DNA of 35,450 bases from Streptomyces sp. NRRL F-6676. Its GTDB lineage: Bacteria > Actinomycetota > Actinomycetes > Streptomycetales > Streptomycetaceae. Position 1 is the first letter of the stretch. Every line of letters starts with the position of its first letter. Made by a program: the position numbers and the translations under genes. The stretch is taken from assembly GCF_000725625.1 (NCBI RefSeq), contig NZ_JOHS01000063.1:1-35450 (forward strand), given 5' to 3'. The notes below the pieces were generated by a model. That model did no database searches. It was not told the DNA's origin and worked only from the letters and a program-made list of their open reading frames with translations. Positions 15,675-24,482 of this stretch are shown here, one piece after another.

Positions 15675-16838
15675 ATGCGCACGATCGTGATCGGTGGAGG
15701 CATAGCCGGGCCCGCCATGGCCCTCGCGCTGCGGCGGATCGGCCACGAGGTGACCGTCTACGAGGCGTACGAGGTTCCGCCCGAGGAGGTCGGCGCCCAC
15801 CTCGGCCTGGCGGTCAACGGCCTGCGCGCACTGGAGAAGCTGGGCCTCCTGCACGAGGCGCAGGCGGCCGGGTACCCCGTCGAACGGATGCGGTTCTACA
15901 CGCCGGGCGGCCACCTCCTGGGCGACGCGCCACGTCTTCGGCGCGAGACCGACTCGATGCGCAGCGTCGCGCTGCACCGCGGACAGCTTGTCGCGATCCT
16001 GCGGCGCGCGGCGCTCGACGCGGGCGCGAAGATCGTCACCGGCGAACGCCTGGTGGGCGCGACGGAGTCGGCGGACAGTGTGGTGGCCGAATTCGCCTCC
16101 GGCCGGCGCGAGAGCGCGGAGCTGCTCGTGGGTGCCGACGGCATCTGGTCGACGGTGCGCGGGCTGATCGACTCGTCCGCGCCGCGCGCGGAGTACGCGG
16201 GGCTCTACGGGGTCGCCGGCGTCGCGCACGTGAAGGGTCTCGAGACCGGCGTCTGGAACCTCACCTACGCGCGCAGCGGCGCCTTCGTCCACACCACCAT
16301 CGACGAGAACACCCAGTGGTGGGCGGCTCAGATCGGGGATCCGGTCAAGCCGAACCTGCGGGGCATCGACGACGCCGAATGGCTGCGGCGCATCACCGAG
16401 TTGTTCCCCGAGGCCATGCCGCGCACCATCATCGGAGGCGCGACGGAGATCGTCGCGTCCGGCTACCTGAACGTCTGCGACACGGTCCGGACGTGGCACA
16501 GCGGGCGCATGGTCCTGGTCGGCGACGCCGCCCACCCCGTCGGCGTCGGACACGGCGCCTCGGTGTCGATCGAGGACGCGCTGGAGCTCGCGGCGGCGCT
16601 GAGCGGGGCTCCGAGCGTCCCGGCGGCGCTCAGGACCTACGACACGGCACGCCGCCCGCGCATCGACAAGCTGCTCAAGCACGGGCACAACGCCCGTGAG
16701 ACGAAGCGGCCCGGCGCCGTGAAGCGACAGATCGACCAGGCGAAGATGCGCGTGCTCCTCCCGTTCTTCGACCGGGCGCAGGGCTATCTGTACGACTACG
16801 AGCCGCCGTCCCTGCCCGCCGTGGGCGCCTCACGGTAG
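15675..16838 (+). CDS. FAD-dependent monooxygenase (PHBH/PheA-type)
   Basis: A 387-residue flavoprotein hydroxylase that uses NAD(P)H and O2. It begins with the Rossmann FAD motif TIVIGGGIAGPAMALALRRIG (truncated here) at residues 3-22, carries the DG-type motif LVGADGIWSTVR in the middle, and the FAD-ribityl motif VLVGDAAHPVGVGHGASVSIEDA near residue 280. Family members oxidise aromatic compounds or antibiotics, including tetracycline- and rifampicin-like substrates; the substrate here is unknown. ATG after GGAGG. Long in-frame sequence upstream (from 13863) runs antisense through other genes and is not part of it. Probably induced through the adjacent TetR. Confidence 0.92.
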   Translation: MRTIVIGGGIAGPAMALALRRIGHEVTVYEAYEVPPEEVGAHLGLAVNGLRALEKLGLLHEAQAAGYPVERMRFYTPGGHLLGDAPRLRRETDSMRSVALHRGQLVAILRRAALDAGAKIVTGERLVGATESADSVVAEFASGRRESAELLVGADGIWSTVRGLIDSSAPRAEYAGLYGVAGVAHVKGLETGVWNLTYARSGAFVHTTIDENTQWWAAQIGDPVKPNLRGIDDAEWLRRITELFPEAMPRTIIGGATEIVASGYLNVCDTVRTWHSGRMVLVGDAAHPVGVGHGASVSIEDALELAAALSGAPSVPAALRTYDTARRPRIDKLLKHGHNARETKRPGAVKRQIDQAKMRVLLPFFDRAQGYLYDYEPPSLPAVGASR

Positions 16839-16911
16839 GGCCTCGTTCACTGCGGGACGCGCCCCAAACGGATGGCCCCCCGTGTGGCGCCGCATCGAGA
16901 AGGAGGGGCAG

Positions 16912-17118
16912 TTGCTGAAGACGCGCGTACGGAAGAACCTGGCCATCGGGCTGGTGATCACGACCGTCATGACGGCGCTGTCAGTGATCGTCGCGGAGGA
17001 CGGCAGCAGGGTGGAGGAGTTCAGGGAGTCCCTGGCGGTGGGCCTGTCGGTGACGGGGGCGGTGACGGAGGTGACCTGGTTGCTGCGGCGCAGGCGTGCG
17101 GCACGCTCGTCACCCTGA
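16912..17118 (+). CDS. Small two-helix membrane protein
   Basis: A 68-residue protein from a TTG that follows AAGGAGGGG; a GTG at 16882 is an alternative start giving 78 residues. Two hydrophobic stretches (NLAIGLVITTVMTALSVIVA and LAVGLSVTGAVTEVTWLL) separated by an acidic loop suggest two membrane helices; the ends are Arg/Lys-rich. I do not recognise a family. It lies between the monooxygenase and the 3' end of hsdR, which is transcribed toward it. Confidence 0.5.
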   Translation: MLKTRVRKNLAIGLVITTVMTALSVIVAEDGSRVEEFRESLAVGLSVTGAVTEVTWLLRRRRAARSSP

Positions 17119-17222
17119 CCAGCGGACGGGCACCGGCCCTCCGCCGCTTGTGTCGCAACAGCATCCCGGCCGACGGCCGACGCGAAGGGACCTTCTGGCA
17201 AGGGTGGCGGTGCTGCGAGGGC

Positions 17223-17254
17223 GGCCTGCGCCGGATGCTGGTCCGGTGCAGGCC
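17223..17254 (-). terminator. hsdR terminator hairpin
   Basis: Arms 17223-17235 and 17242-17254 pair at 12 of 13 positions around a six-base loop, about 20 bases beyond the hsdR stop on the minus strand. On the plus strand it is followed by atccccttttg, so it may also act on the small membrane gene. Confidence 0.6.
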
Positions 17255-17275
17255 ATCCCCTTTTGTACAGCCGGG

Positions 17276-20200
17276 CTAGGCAGCCAGGATCGTAGGCTTG
17301 GCCGTCCGTTCCAGTTCCTGGAAAATGACCTTGAGGGTTTCGAGCTCGTCCCTGGTGAAGAGGTCGTCCGGGCCGCCGGGCGAAAGGTCGGCGAACGAGT
17401 CCTCGTAGAGGTCGCCCAGACCCAGGATCCCTCGCTTGACCACCGTGTCGATGATCAGTGCCAGGAAGTCGATCTGGCGGGAACTGAACTGCTTGCCGGC
17501 GCAGAATGCCTCGAACGCCTTCTGCGCGGCCTGACGGTCCAGTCCGCACAGTCCGCGGACGAACAGTCCGAGGCCACCGGAGGAGCGGACTTCGTCGAGG
17601 TCTTCCGGGGAGGCGATGGCCTCCGTAAGGAAGATCTCCTCCAGGGCCGCGAGGTCGAGCTCGGTGATCTGCTCGTTGAGACGCAGTTTGCGCACCACCG
17701 GCTGATCCTCGTGGCGCAGCAGGTAGGCGCGGGCCTTCTGCTTGAAGCGCTGCTCATCCGTACCCTGGGGCATTCCCTGGATCTCGGCCTCGGTGATGTC
17801 ACCGAGTTCGTCGGTGAAGTCGGTGTAGACGACATTCCGCTTCACCTTGGGGTCGGTGAGGCGTGCCAGTCGGCGCATACGGCGCCGCATGCCCTCCAGC
17901 ATCGGGAGAGTGACGTCGCTCCACCACTCGTCGCCCGCCACGTCTTCCAACAACGCGGCCTGTTCGCCGACCGCCGGGATGTTGGTCTTGGTGAGCAGGT
18001 TGGACGCGATGTCCTGGATCTTCGTGCGGAGCTTCGGGAATTCCTTGCCACCTTCCAGGGCCGCGAGCTGGAGGCCGTACGCCATCAGGTCGAACCGCTT
18101 GGCCTCCTCGCCCGTCTCCTCGTCGTCAGGGCGGTACTCGCTGGGCAGGCCGAGCACGTGCTCGCGGAGCGCGGTGTCCGCGTCGTCGTCCACCCGGTGC
18201 CAGCGGCCGAAGTCGCTGAAGACCTCGATCTCCCGGCGGTGCGGGCGGACCAGGAAGTTGTCCAGGTTCATGCCGGTGACGGTGTGGTGCAGCCGGTGGG
18301 CCAGCGACCAGCGGATCTCCGCTTCGCTGTTGATCGCGCCAGGGCCGGCGTCCCGTGCCGGGTCGGGCTGCTGCCGCTTGTCCAGGACCCTGACCAGGTC
18401 GAGCTGGCGCTGGAGGAGCTTCTCGGTGAGGGTGACGGCCCTGCGCCCCTCCGACCGGTCGAGCTGACTGTTGAAGAAGTCGATGTTGCCGCAGAAGTCG
18501 AAGACGTAGAAGTTCTGCTTGTTGTGGTCGGGGTTGTCGGGGTCGGGGCCGTAGAGGGCGGGGCGCAGGCGGGTCCCGCGACCGATCATCTGCCAGAACT
18601 TGGTCCTGGAGAAGACCGGCTTCGCGAAGACCAGGTTCACCACCTCGGGCACGTCGATGCCGGTGTCGAGCATGTCGACGGAGATGGCGATGTCGGGGGC
18701 GTTCGGCGGGTTCTTCGGGTTGGAGAAGTCGTCGATGAGGGACTGGGCGTACGTCTCCTTGTACGTGATCACGCGCGCCGTGTGGCCACCGCCCTGCGGG
18801 TAGTTGGCGTTGTAGCGCTCCTCGATGTACCGGGCGTGGTCGTTGTTCTTCGCGAAGACGATCGTCTTGCCGAGCCGGTCGCCGCCCTCGACGCGGTGGC
18901 CGCGCGTCATCAGCGTCTCCAGCATCTTGTCCACAGTGTCCTTGTTGAAGAGCAACTTGTTCATGTCGTGGCGGTCCACCGCGTCCGGGATGTCCCCGTC
19001 CTCGGTCCACTCCTTGGCGTCCCACTCGGCCTTCTCCTCCTCGGAGAGGTCCGCGTACCGGATGCCGTGTTCCATGAACTTCAGCGGCACCTTCACCGCC
19101 TTGGGAAGCACGAGGTAGCCCTCGGCGGCGGCTTCCTGGAGGCCGTAGGAGTCGGTGGGAACCCCGTCCTCCATGGCGAAGAGCTTGTACGTGTTGTGAT
19201 CGATCTCGTCCTTGGGCGTGGCGGTCAGGCCGAGCAGCAGCGAGTCGAAGTAGCGGAACAGCTCGCCGTACTTCGCGTACACGGAGCGGTGCGCCTCGTC
19301 GATCACGATCAGATCGAAGTGGCCCGGCCCGAAACGGCGGCGGCCCGCGCCATCCACGACGTCGATCTGCTTCATCATCGTCTGGTACGTGGAGAGGTAG
19401 ACGCGGGCCGAGGCCGCCTTGTCGTCGAGGAGGCTGGCCGCGGGGGTGTTGGGCAGGTTCTCCTTGAACGCCTTCATCGCCTGGGTGACCAGGGCCTGCC
19501 GGTCGGCGAGGAACAGCACGCGCTGCGCCCAGCCGGCCTTCATCAACTGGTCCACGAGGGCGACGGTGGTACGCGTCTTGCCAGTGCCTGTCGCCATGAC
19601 GAGCAGTGCCTGACGGCCCCGGTCCCGCTCGAAGGTCTCCCCCACCCGCTTGATCGCGCGGAGCTGGTAGGGACGGCCGGCGATCTTCTCGTTCACCGGT
19701 GTGGCGGTGAGGGAGAGACGTCCGGCGCGCTGGCGGATGCGCCAGTGCAGTTCGTCCTTGGTGAGGAAGCCCTGTACCAGTCGGGGCGGATAGCCCTTCT
19801 TCTCGCCCCACGGGGCGTCGTCCCAGAGATAGGTCTCGTAGCCGTTGGTGTAGAAGATCACCGGACGGCGGTTGAACTGCTTCTCGAGCGCGTCGGCGTA
19901 CAGCTTCGCCTGCTGCTGACCGTCACGGGCGTCCCGCTGGGTCTTCTTCGCCTCGACGACGGCGAGGGGCTTGCCGTCGTCGCCCCAGAGCACGTAGTCG
20001 ACACGCCCCTTGCCCGTCTTGGTGGGCATCCCTGTCGCTATCGGGTACTCGGTGTCCTTGCCCGGGGTGAGGAGGTCCCAGCCCGCCTCCTTGAGGAGCA
20101 GGTCGATGAAGGCGTCGCGGGTGGCCTGCTCGTCGTAGTCGTGGGTGTCCTGTACCGCCTGGTTGGCGGCCTTCGCGGCGGCGACCTGCGCCTTGAGCTC

Positions 20201-20896
20201 TTCGAGCTGCCGGGCGAGGTCCGCATTCTGCGCGCGCTCGGCCGCGAGCTGCTCGGCCTGCTCCTTGAAACGTGCCTCGTCCTCCGCCTCCTTGGCCTTG
20301 AGCTCGGCCTGCTTCAGCGCGCGGGCCTGAGGGGAGAGGGGGCGCGGTACGAGGCTGGTGTCGAACGCCAGCCCGGCGGGCGGCAGCGCGGCGGGCTGGC
20401 GGGTGTAAGTCCGGGCGAACCAGTAGAGGGAGTGGAACAGCTCCTTGACGCTGGCCTCGGCAACGGCCCTCGGGACGGGGGCGGCCTTGTGCACGGCGTT
20501 GTTCCCGTGGCTGCGGATGAGGTTCATCTTGGCATTGACCGTCGGCCCGACGAGCAGCTTGAAGGTCGGCTCGTGGAGCATCGCCGCGAGGTCTTTTTTG
20601 TAGGGCTCGGTGAGGCTGCTGTCCGTGTCGTACATCCAGCGAGCGGTGATCTCGATGGCTCGGCGGGCGTAGAAGCAGGCGGCCCGGGGGTCATGGTGGA
20701 TCAGCCGCTCGGCGCGGATCGCTTCGTCGTAGAGGGCGGGCCACTCGGCGCGGAGGAAGGCGAAGTTGCCGCCCGCGGCGCGGCCGACGTTACTGGCGGC
20801 GGCACGATCGCGGGCGTGTTTGTCGTGGCCGGCCTGGCCCTGGCCGTCACTGTTCTGGCCGCGCTGATTGTTCTGACCGTTCTGGTCGCTGCCCAT
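17276..20896 (-). CDS. hsdR: Type I restriction endonuclease subunit R, EcoEI-like
   Basis: ATP-driven translocase and nuclease of a type I restriction system. The 1,206-residue protein has, in order: a Gln/Asn/Gly-rich start, a helical DUF4145-like domain (about 40-170), a charged coiled coil (about 185-250), a nuclease domain with D300 and EAK 315-317, DEAD/SF2 motor motifs MATGTGKTR (434-442), DEAH (533-536) and LTATP (557-561), motif VI QMIGRGTR, and a C-terminal EcoEI-type assembly domain. The ATG at 20896 is preceded by GAGAGGGA at rather long spacing. It follows hsdS with a gap of about 205 bases in which no gene is seen. All catalytic motifs are intact. Confidence 0.95.
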   Translation of the reverse strand: MGSDQNGQNNQRGQNSDGQGQAGHDKHARDRAAASNVGRAAGGNFAFLRAEWPALYDEAIRAERLIHHDPRAACFYARRAIEITARWMYDTDSSLTEPYKKDLAAMLHEPTFKLLVGPTVNAKMNLIRSHGNNAVHKAAPVPRAVAEASVKELFHSLYWFARTYTRQPAALPPAGLAFDTSLVPRPLSPQARALKQAELKAKEAEDEARFKEQAEQLAAERAQNADLARQLEELKAQVAAAKAANQAVQDTHDYDEQATRDAFIDLLLKEAGWDLLTPGKDTEYPIATGMPTKTGKGRVDYVLWGDDGKPLAVVEAKKTQRDARDGQQQAKLYADALEKQFNRRPVIFYTNGYETYLWDDAPWGEKKGYPPRLVQGFLTKDELHWRIRQRAGRLSLTATPVNEKIAGRPYQLRAIKRVGETFERDRGRQALLVMATGTGKTRTTVALVDQLMKAGWAQRVLFLADRQALVTQAMKAFKENLPNTPAASLLDDKAASARVYLSTYQTMMKQIDVVDGAGRRRFGPGHFDLIVIDEAHRSVYAKYGELFRYFDSLLLGLTATPKDEIDHNTYKLFAMEDGVPTDSYGLQEAAAEGYLVLPKAVKVPLKFMEHGIRYADLSEEEKAEWDAKEWTEDGDIPDAVDRHDMNKLLFNKDTVDKMLETLMTRGHRVEGGDRLGKTIVFAKNNDHARYIEERYNANYPQGGGHTARVITYKETYAQSLIDDFSNPKNPPNAPDIAISVDMLDTGIDVPEVVNLVFAKPVFSRTKFWQMIGRGTRLRPALYGPDPDNPDHNKQNFYVFDFCGNIDFFNSQLDRSEGRRAVTLTEKLLQRQLDLVRVLDKRQQPDPARDAGPGAINSEAEIRWSLAHRLHHTVTGMNLDNFLVRPHRREIEVFSDFGRWHRVDDDADTALREHVLGLPSEYRPDDEETGEEAKRFDLMAYGLQLAALEGGKEFPKLRTKIQDIASNLLTKTNIPAVGEQAALLEDVAGDEWWSDVTLPMLEGMRRRMRRLARLTDPKVKRNVVYTDFTDELGDITEAEIQGMPQGTDEQRFKQKARAYLLRHEDQPVVRKLRLNEQITELDLAALEEIFLTEAIASPEDLDEVRSSGGLGLFVRGLCGLDRQAAQKAFEAFCAGKQFSSRQIDFLALIIDTVVKRGILGLGDLYEDSFADLSPGGPDDLFTRDELETLKVIFQELERTAKPTILAA

Positions 20897-21101
20897 GGCG
20901 GTGCGGTGTCCCTCTCCCCTGTCGCGGCCCTGTCGTACGGGCCAGGGGCTCGGCGTCCCCCGACCCGCACGAGGCCGACGTATCCGTCTGTCTGCTACGG
21001 CAACGCCACCCGGGGGGCCGGGCTCCCCTGCCCGGCCGTGGGGGTGGCGTGTGGTGCTGGTGATGCGGCCGGTGCGGTGCACCGGGTACGGCGAGAGCGA
21101 C

Positions 21102-22304
21102 TTACGCGGCTTCGCCGCAGGCCTCATGATCCCAGAGGGTGCCGGAGAAGGCACGGTGCTGGAGGGAGGTGAAGAGTTCGTCGAGGGTGGCTAGGTGAGT
21201 GCGATGTTTGCGCTGGGCGCCTCGAATCTGTTCGAGCGCCGCCTCGAATTCGCGTTGACTCCTCATTGGGGGAACGAATACAGGCAACCCCTTAACGTCT
21301 TGCTGGTTGATACTCGACTGATTCACCGCGTCTTTCGCCGACTCAAGAATACACCTTCGCACGAATGCCGACTGTAGATATTTTCCAACAAATTCGGGGC
21401 GCACAACAGAAGGATCAACGCGAACGCGCATCATATTCGATTCGAATACGGAACCCCCGGGCACCTCTCCAACCAATACGGACTTGCCCAGATGACTCCG
21501 ACTGTTAACACGATTGATGACAATGTCAAACTTTTGGAGGCTGTAACGTTCTTGCTCCAGCAGGCTTGCGCTAACTAGTCTCCATTGCGAAGGAGGCTTC
21601 AATTCTCCCACCTGGAAGGAATCGATCCTCAAAATAGGAACACCGTCACCATAATCCCCCGCAGGCTTGTACAATCCGTTTTGCGGACCATCCAAGATGA
21701 CCTCGCCGAGATTACGCTGCTCCCATCCCATGGGGTTACTCGCAGGATCACCAAACATGTCGAGGAAGACGGACTGGGCGAGATCGTCGAGGAGAGCGAT
21801 GCCCTCTCGACGCCTGGCGCGAAGCGTGTCTACCTGGTCGAGGACGGCGGCGATGCGCTTCTGCTCCGCGAGGGGCGGAAGCGGGACGCGGATCCCGGCC
21901 AGTTCCTTCGGCGCCAGTCGGGGAAGGTTGGCACCCGTCGCGCGGGCGTTCGCAAGTCTGATCATTTTGGGTTGCCGCAGGTAATGCAGCAGGTACCTGC
22001 CCACCAGATCACTCCCCGGGCGCACCGGGATGATGTCGGTACTGCACACGCCGGCGAAGTCTGGGGCTGCGATCTTCCCGAGGTAGGGACGGAGTTTCCC
22101 ATAGAGGATATCGCCCGCGACGAAGGTGAACTTCGAACTGATGACGCCTTCCGATTCCACGGTAGCGTCACCAAGGATGCGGCCACCTCGCTCAATGTGC
22201 TCCAGCCCCAGATACCTGGTCCCGCGGGGAAGTCCCTGCGGCTCGACGACGGAGCGTGAGATCTCAGCCACATCCCCCAGGGCAACCTCGTTCCATCGAC
22301 TCAC
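21102..22304 (-). CDS. hsdS: Type I restriction-modification specificity subunit S
   Basis: Recognises the bipartite DNA target for both methylation and cleavage. The 400-residue protein has two target-recognition domains (about 1-140 and 195-345), a central conserved helix segment PLPPLAEQKRIAAVLDQVD (about 141-187 with flank), and a C-terminal repeat of it (FEAALEQIRGAQRKHRTHLA and LQHRAFSGTLW). Its GTG overlaps the hsdM stop as GTGA. The second recognition domain is encoded by DNA visibly richer in A and T than the rest (27 of 60 bases are G or C in 21481-21540), suggesting domain exchange from a distant source. Confidence 0.94.
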   Translation of the reverse strand: MSRWNEVALGDVAEISRSVVEPQGLPRGTRYLGLEHIERGGRILGDATVESEGVISSKFTFVAGDILYGKLRPYLGKIAAPDFAGVCSTDIIPVRPGSDLVGRYLLHYLRQPKMIRLANARATGANLPRLAPKELAGIRVPLPPLAEQKRIAAVLDQVDTLRARRREGIALLDDLAQSVFLDMFGDPASNPMGWEQRNLGEVILDGPQNGLYKPAGDYGDGVPILRIDSFQVGELKPPSQWRLVSASLLEQERYSLQKFDIVINRVNSRSHLGKSVLVGEVPGGSVFESNMMRVRVDPSVVRPEFVGKYLQSAFVRRCILESAKDAVNQSSINQQDVKGLPVFVPPMRSQREFEAALEQIRGAQRKHRTHLATLDELFTSLQHRAFSGTLWDHEACGEAA

Positions 22305-23821
22305 GCCAGCATCCCCTTCAGCTCCTCCGTGCCCTTGGCGATCTCTTCGTTCAGTCGCTCCAGGTCCGCCAGGATTTCCGTCGGCGTCCGCGTCACGGTT
22401 TCCTCTTGGACGATCTCCTTGTATCGGTTCAGGGAGAGGTCGTACCCCTGGGCCGCGATGTCCGCCTTGGGTACGCAGAAGCTCTGCTCTGTCCTCGCCC
22501 GGTCCCGCTCCGCACCATCCCGTTCTCGCCAGCGGGCCAGGACGTCTGGGAGGTTGTTCTTCAGAAGTTCGTTCGGCGTCAGCGGGGCGCCCTGCGGGCG
22601 GACGCCCAGGCGGTTCTCCGGGAGCAAGGCATTGCGCTTGTCATCCAGGCTCAGGCCGTCGGCCTGCACGTCGTAGAACCAGACGTGGTCCGTGCCGCCC
22701 GATTCCGTCTTCGTGAAGAACAGGATCGCCGTCGAGACACCGGCGTACGGTTTGAAGACCCCGCTCGGGAGCTTGACCACCGCCTGGAGCTGTTGCTCCT
22801 CCACCAGGATGCGGCGCAGCTCCTTGTGAGCCTTGGTCGAACCGAACAACACCCCGTCCGGGACGACGACGGCGGCCCGGCCACCGGGCTTCAGGAGCCG
22901 CAAAAATAGGGCCAGGAACAGCAGTTCCGTCTTCTTCGTCCTGGCGATCCGCTGGAGGTCCACCGCCGTGGACTCGTAGTCCAGGCTCCCTGCGAAGGGG
23001 GGGTTCGCCAAGATCAGCGAGTAGCGCTCGGCCTCGCCGGCCGCGCTCTCCGCGAGCGAGTCGCGGTAGCGGATGTCCGGCCTCTCGATGCCGTGCAGCA
23101 GCATGTTCATCGAACCAATGCGGAGCATCGTGGAGTCGAAGTCGAAACCGTGGAACATCGACTCGTTGAAGTGCTCTCGCTGCTCCTTGTCGAGCAGCGC
23201 ATCGCGGTGCACCCGCTGCACGTAAGACGCCGCCTGCACCAGGAAGCCGGCCGTGCCGCACGCCGGGTCGCAGATCTCGTCGCGGGGACCTGGCTGGGTC
23301 ATCTCGACCATGAGGTCAATGATGTGGCGCGGCGTACGGAACTGACCATTCTGACCGGACGTGGCGATCTTCGCGAGCAGGTACTCGTAGATATCACCCT
23401 TGGTGTCGCTGCTGTCCATGGAGATGTCGTCGAGCAGGTCGACGACCTTCGCCAGCAGGTTGGGCCCTGGAATCGTGAACCGGGCGTCCCTCATGTGATG
23501 GGAATACGTCGATTCGTCCCCGCCCATGCCGCGCAGGTATGGGAAGACGCCGTCGGCGACGATCCCGTACATGATCTCGGGGTCCTTGACCTTGAAGTTC
23601 TGCCAGCGCAGATCCTGCTGGTCCTTGGAGAAGAAGGGGGCCGGGTCGGCCTTGCCCGTCGCCGTCGCCTTGCGGTCCTTGCGGGTCTGGATCTCGTCCA
23701 GCCGCTTGATGAAGAGCAGGTAGGTGATCTGCTCCATCACCTCCAGCGGGTTGGAGATGCCGCCCGACCAGAACGCGTCCCAGACGCGTCCCACCTTGCT
23801 CTTCAGTTCGCCCGTAATCAC
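22301..23821 (-). CDS. hsdM: Type I restriction-modification DNA methyltransferase subunit M
   Basis: N6-adenine methyltransferase that, with HsdS, protects host DNA and forms the core of the restriction complex. The 506-residue protein has an N-terminal helical domain (SGGISNPLEVMEQITYLLFI), the SAM-binding motif DPACGTAGF (185-193) and the catalytic NPPF (273-276). The C-terminal tail is a coiled helix (LERLNEEIAKGTEELKGMLA). The start is GTG without a ribosome site; a TAGGAT box ends seven bases upstream, so the message may be leaderless. First gene of hsdM-hsdS-hsdR, a complete and apparently intact operon. Confidence 0.96.
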   Translation of the reverse strand: MITGELKSKVGRVWDAFWSGGISNPLEVMEQITYLLFIKRLDEIQTRKDRKATATGKADPAPFFSKDQQDLRWQNFKVKDPEIMYGIVADGVFPYLRGMGGDESTYSHHMRDARFTIPGPNLLAKVVDLLDDISMDSSDTKGDIYEYLLAKIATSGQNGQFRTPRHIIDLMVEMTQPGPRDEICDPACGTAGFLVQAASYVQRVHRDALLDKEQREHFNESMFHGFDFDSTMLRIGSMNMLLHGIERPDIRYRDSLAESAAGEAERYSLILANPPFAGSLDYESTAVDLQRIARTKKTELLFLALFLRLLKPGGRAAVVVPDGVLFGSTKAHKELRRILVEEQQLQAVVKLPSGVFKPYAGVSTAILFFTKTESGGTDHVWFYDVQADGLSLDDKRNALLPENRLGVRPQGAPLTPNELLKNNLPDVLARWRERDGAERDRARTEQSFCVPKADIAAQGYDLSLNRYKEIVQEETVTRTPTEILADLERLNEEIAKGTEELKGMLA

Positions 23822-23828
23822 ACGGAGG

Positions 23829-23834
23829 ATCCTA
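23829..23834 (-). promoter_or_regulatory. Putative -10 box of hsdM
   Basis: TAGGAT on the minus strand, matching the common Streptomyces -10 sequence, seven bases before the hsdM GTG. No good -35 box was found at 16-18 bases. Together with the absence of a ribosome site this hints at leaderless transcription. Confidence 0.35.
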
Positions 23835-23894
23835 CGACCCCTGAGCCCGGAGGCGGATCAGGTTGCATCTTCTGCCCCAGCCCCACCGGGCTCC

Positions 23895-24359
23895 TCAGAC
23901 GTCGACCTCCGCACGTACCGTCTTGCCCGGCCCTCCGTCCGTGCGTGGCACGACCGCCCAGCGGTTCGCCAGCGCTACGACCAGGCACAGGCCGCGGCCC
24001 GTCTCCGCGTCCGGCTCGGACGGCAGTGAGGGTGATTCGGGTGGCATGCGGTCGTCACGTGTGTCCGTCACTTCGACCCGTACGAGGCCCGCGCCCGGGT
24101 CGAGCCACAGGCACAGCCTGAAGTCGCGGCCAGGTACGCGGCCGTGCGTCACGGCGTTCGTGGCGAGCTCCGCCACGATCAGGGTCACCGTGGCGTTCAC
24201 GTCAGACTCGTACGGGTGGCCCCAGGCGTCGAGGCGGTGGGAGGCGAGCCTGCGGGCCAGACGGGCGCCACGGGGCGTGGCCGTGAAGGTCATGCGGAAC
24301 TCCCTCACGGACCACAGGTATCGGTCCGTGTCCTCGGAAGAGTGCGTTTCTGTCGTCAT
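23895..24359 (-). CDS. Anti-sigma-factor-like ATP-binding protein (HATPase_c_2)
   Basis: A 154-residue RsbW/SpoIIAB-like GHKL ATPase. The N box VAELATNAVTHGR, G1 box VEVTDTRDDR and G2 box ETGRGLCLVVALANRWAV are all present. Such proteins bind sigma factors or anti-anti-sigma partners; Streptomyces has dozens. No cognate sigma factor lies nearby. In Streptomyces genomes this type often sits with WhiJ-like XRE and DUF397 genes (abaA-like loci), exactly as here, where it is divergent from that pair. The start may be the ATG at 24359 or a GTG two codons upstream; neither has a clear ribosome site. Confidence 0.87.
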   Translation of the reverse strand: MTTETHSSEDTDRYLWSVREFRMTFTATPRGARLARRLASHRLDAWGHPYESDVNATVTLIVAELATNAVTHGRVPGRDFRLCLWLDPGAGLVRVEVTDTRDDRMPPESPSLPSEPDAETGRGLCLVVALANRWAVVPRTDGGPGKTVRAEVDV

Positions 24360-24411
24360 GGCCACGAGCGTGGGCCGACGCGTTTACCTTGACCAGCAAC
24401 GACATCCTCAC

Positions 24412-24421
24412 ACAGCGCTGT
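24412..24421. promoter_or_regulatory. Palindrome between divergent ATPase and XRE genes
   Basis: acagcgctgt is a perfect 10-base palindrome in the 123-base divergent gap, a candidate binding site for the XRE protein. No well-spaced promoter pair was picked. Confidence 0.3.
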
Positions 24422-24482
24422 TGTACGACTGCGGTGGGTGCCCTGTCGGGGGCGGTGGTGAGCCAGGTGCTGGAGGGAAACC

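Noticed and set aside
17096..21172. Very long open frame on the plus strand opposite hsdR
   Set aside because: It is a high-GC shadow of hsdR: its translation is Val/Leu/Gly/Glu-biased with no domains, while the minus strand has all helicase and nuclease motifs.
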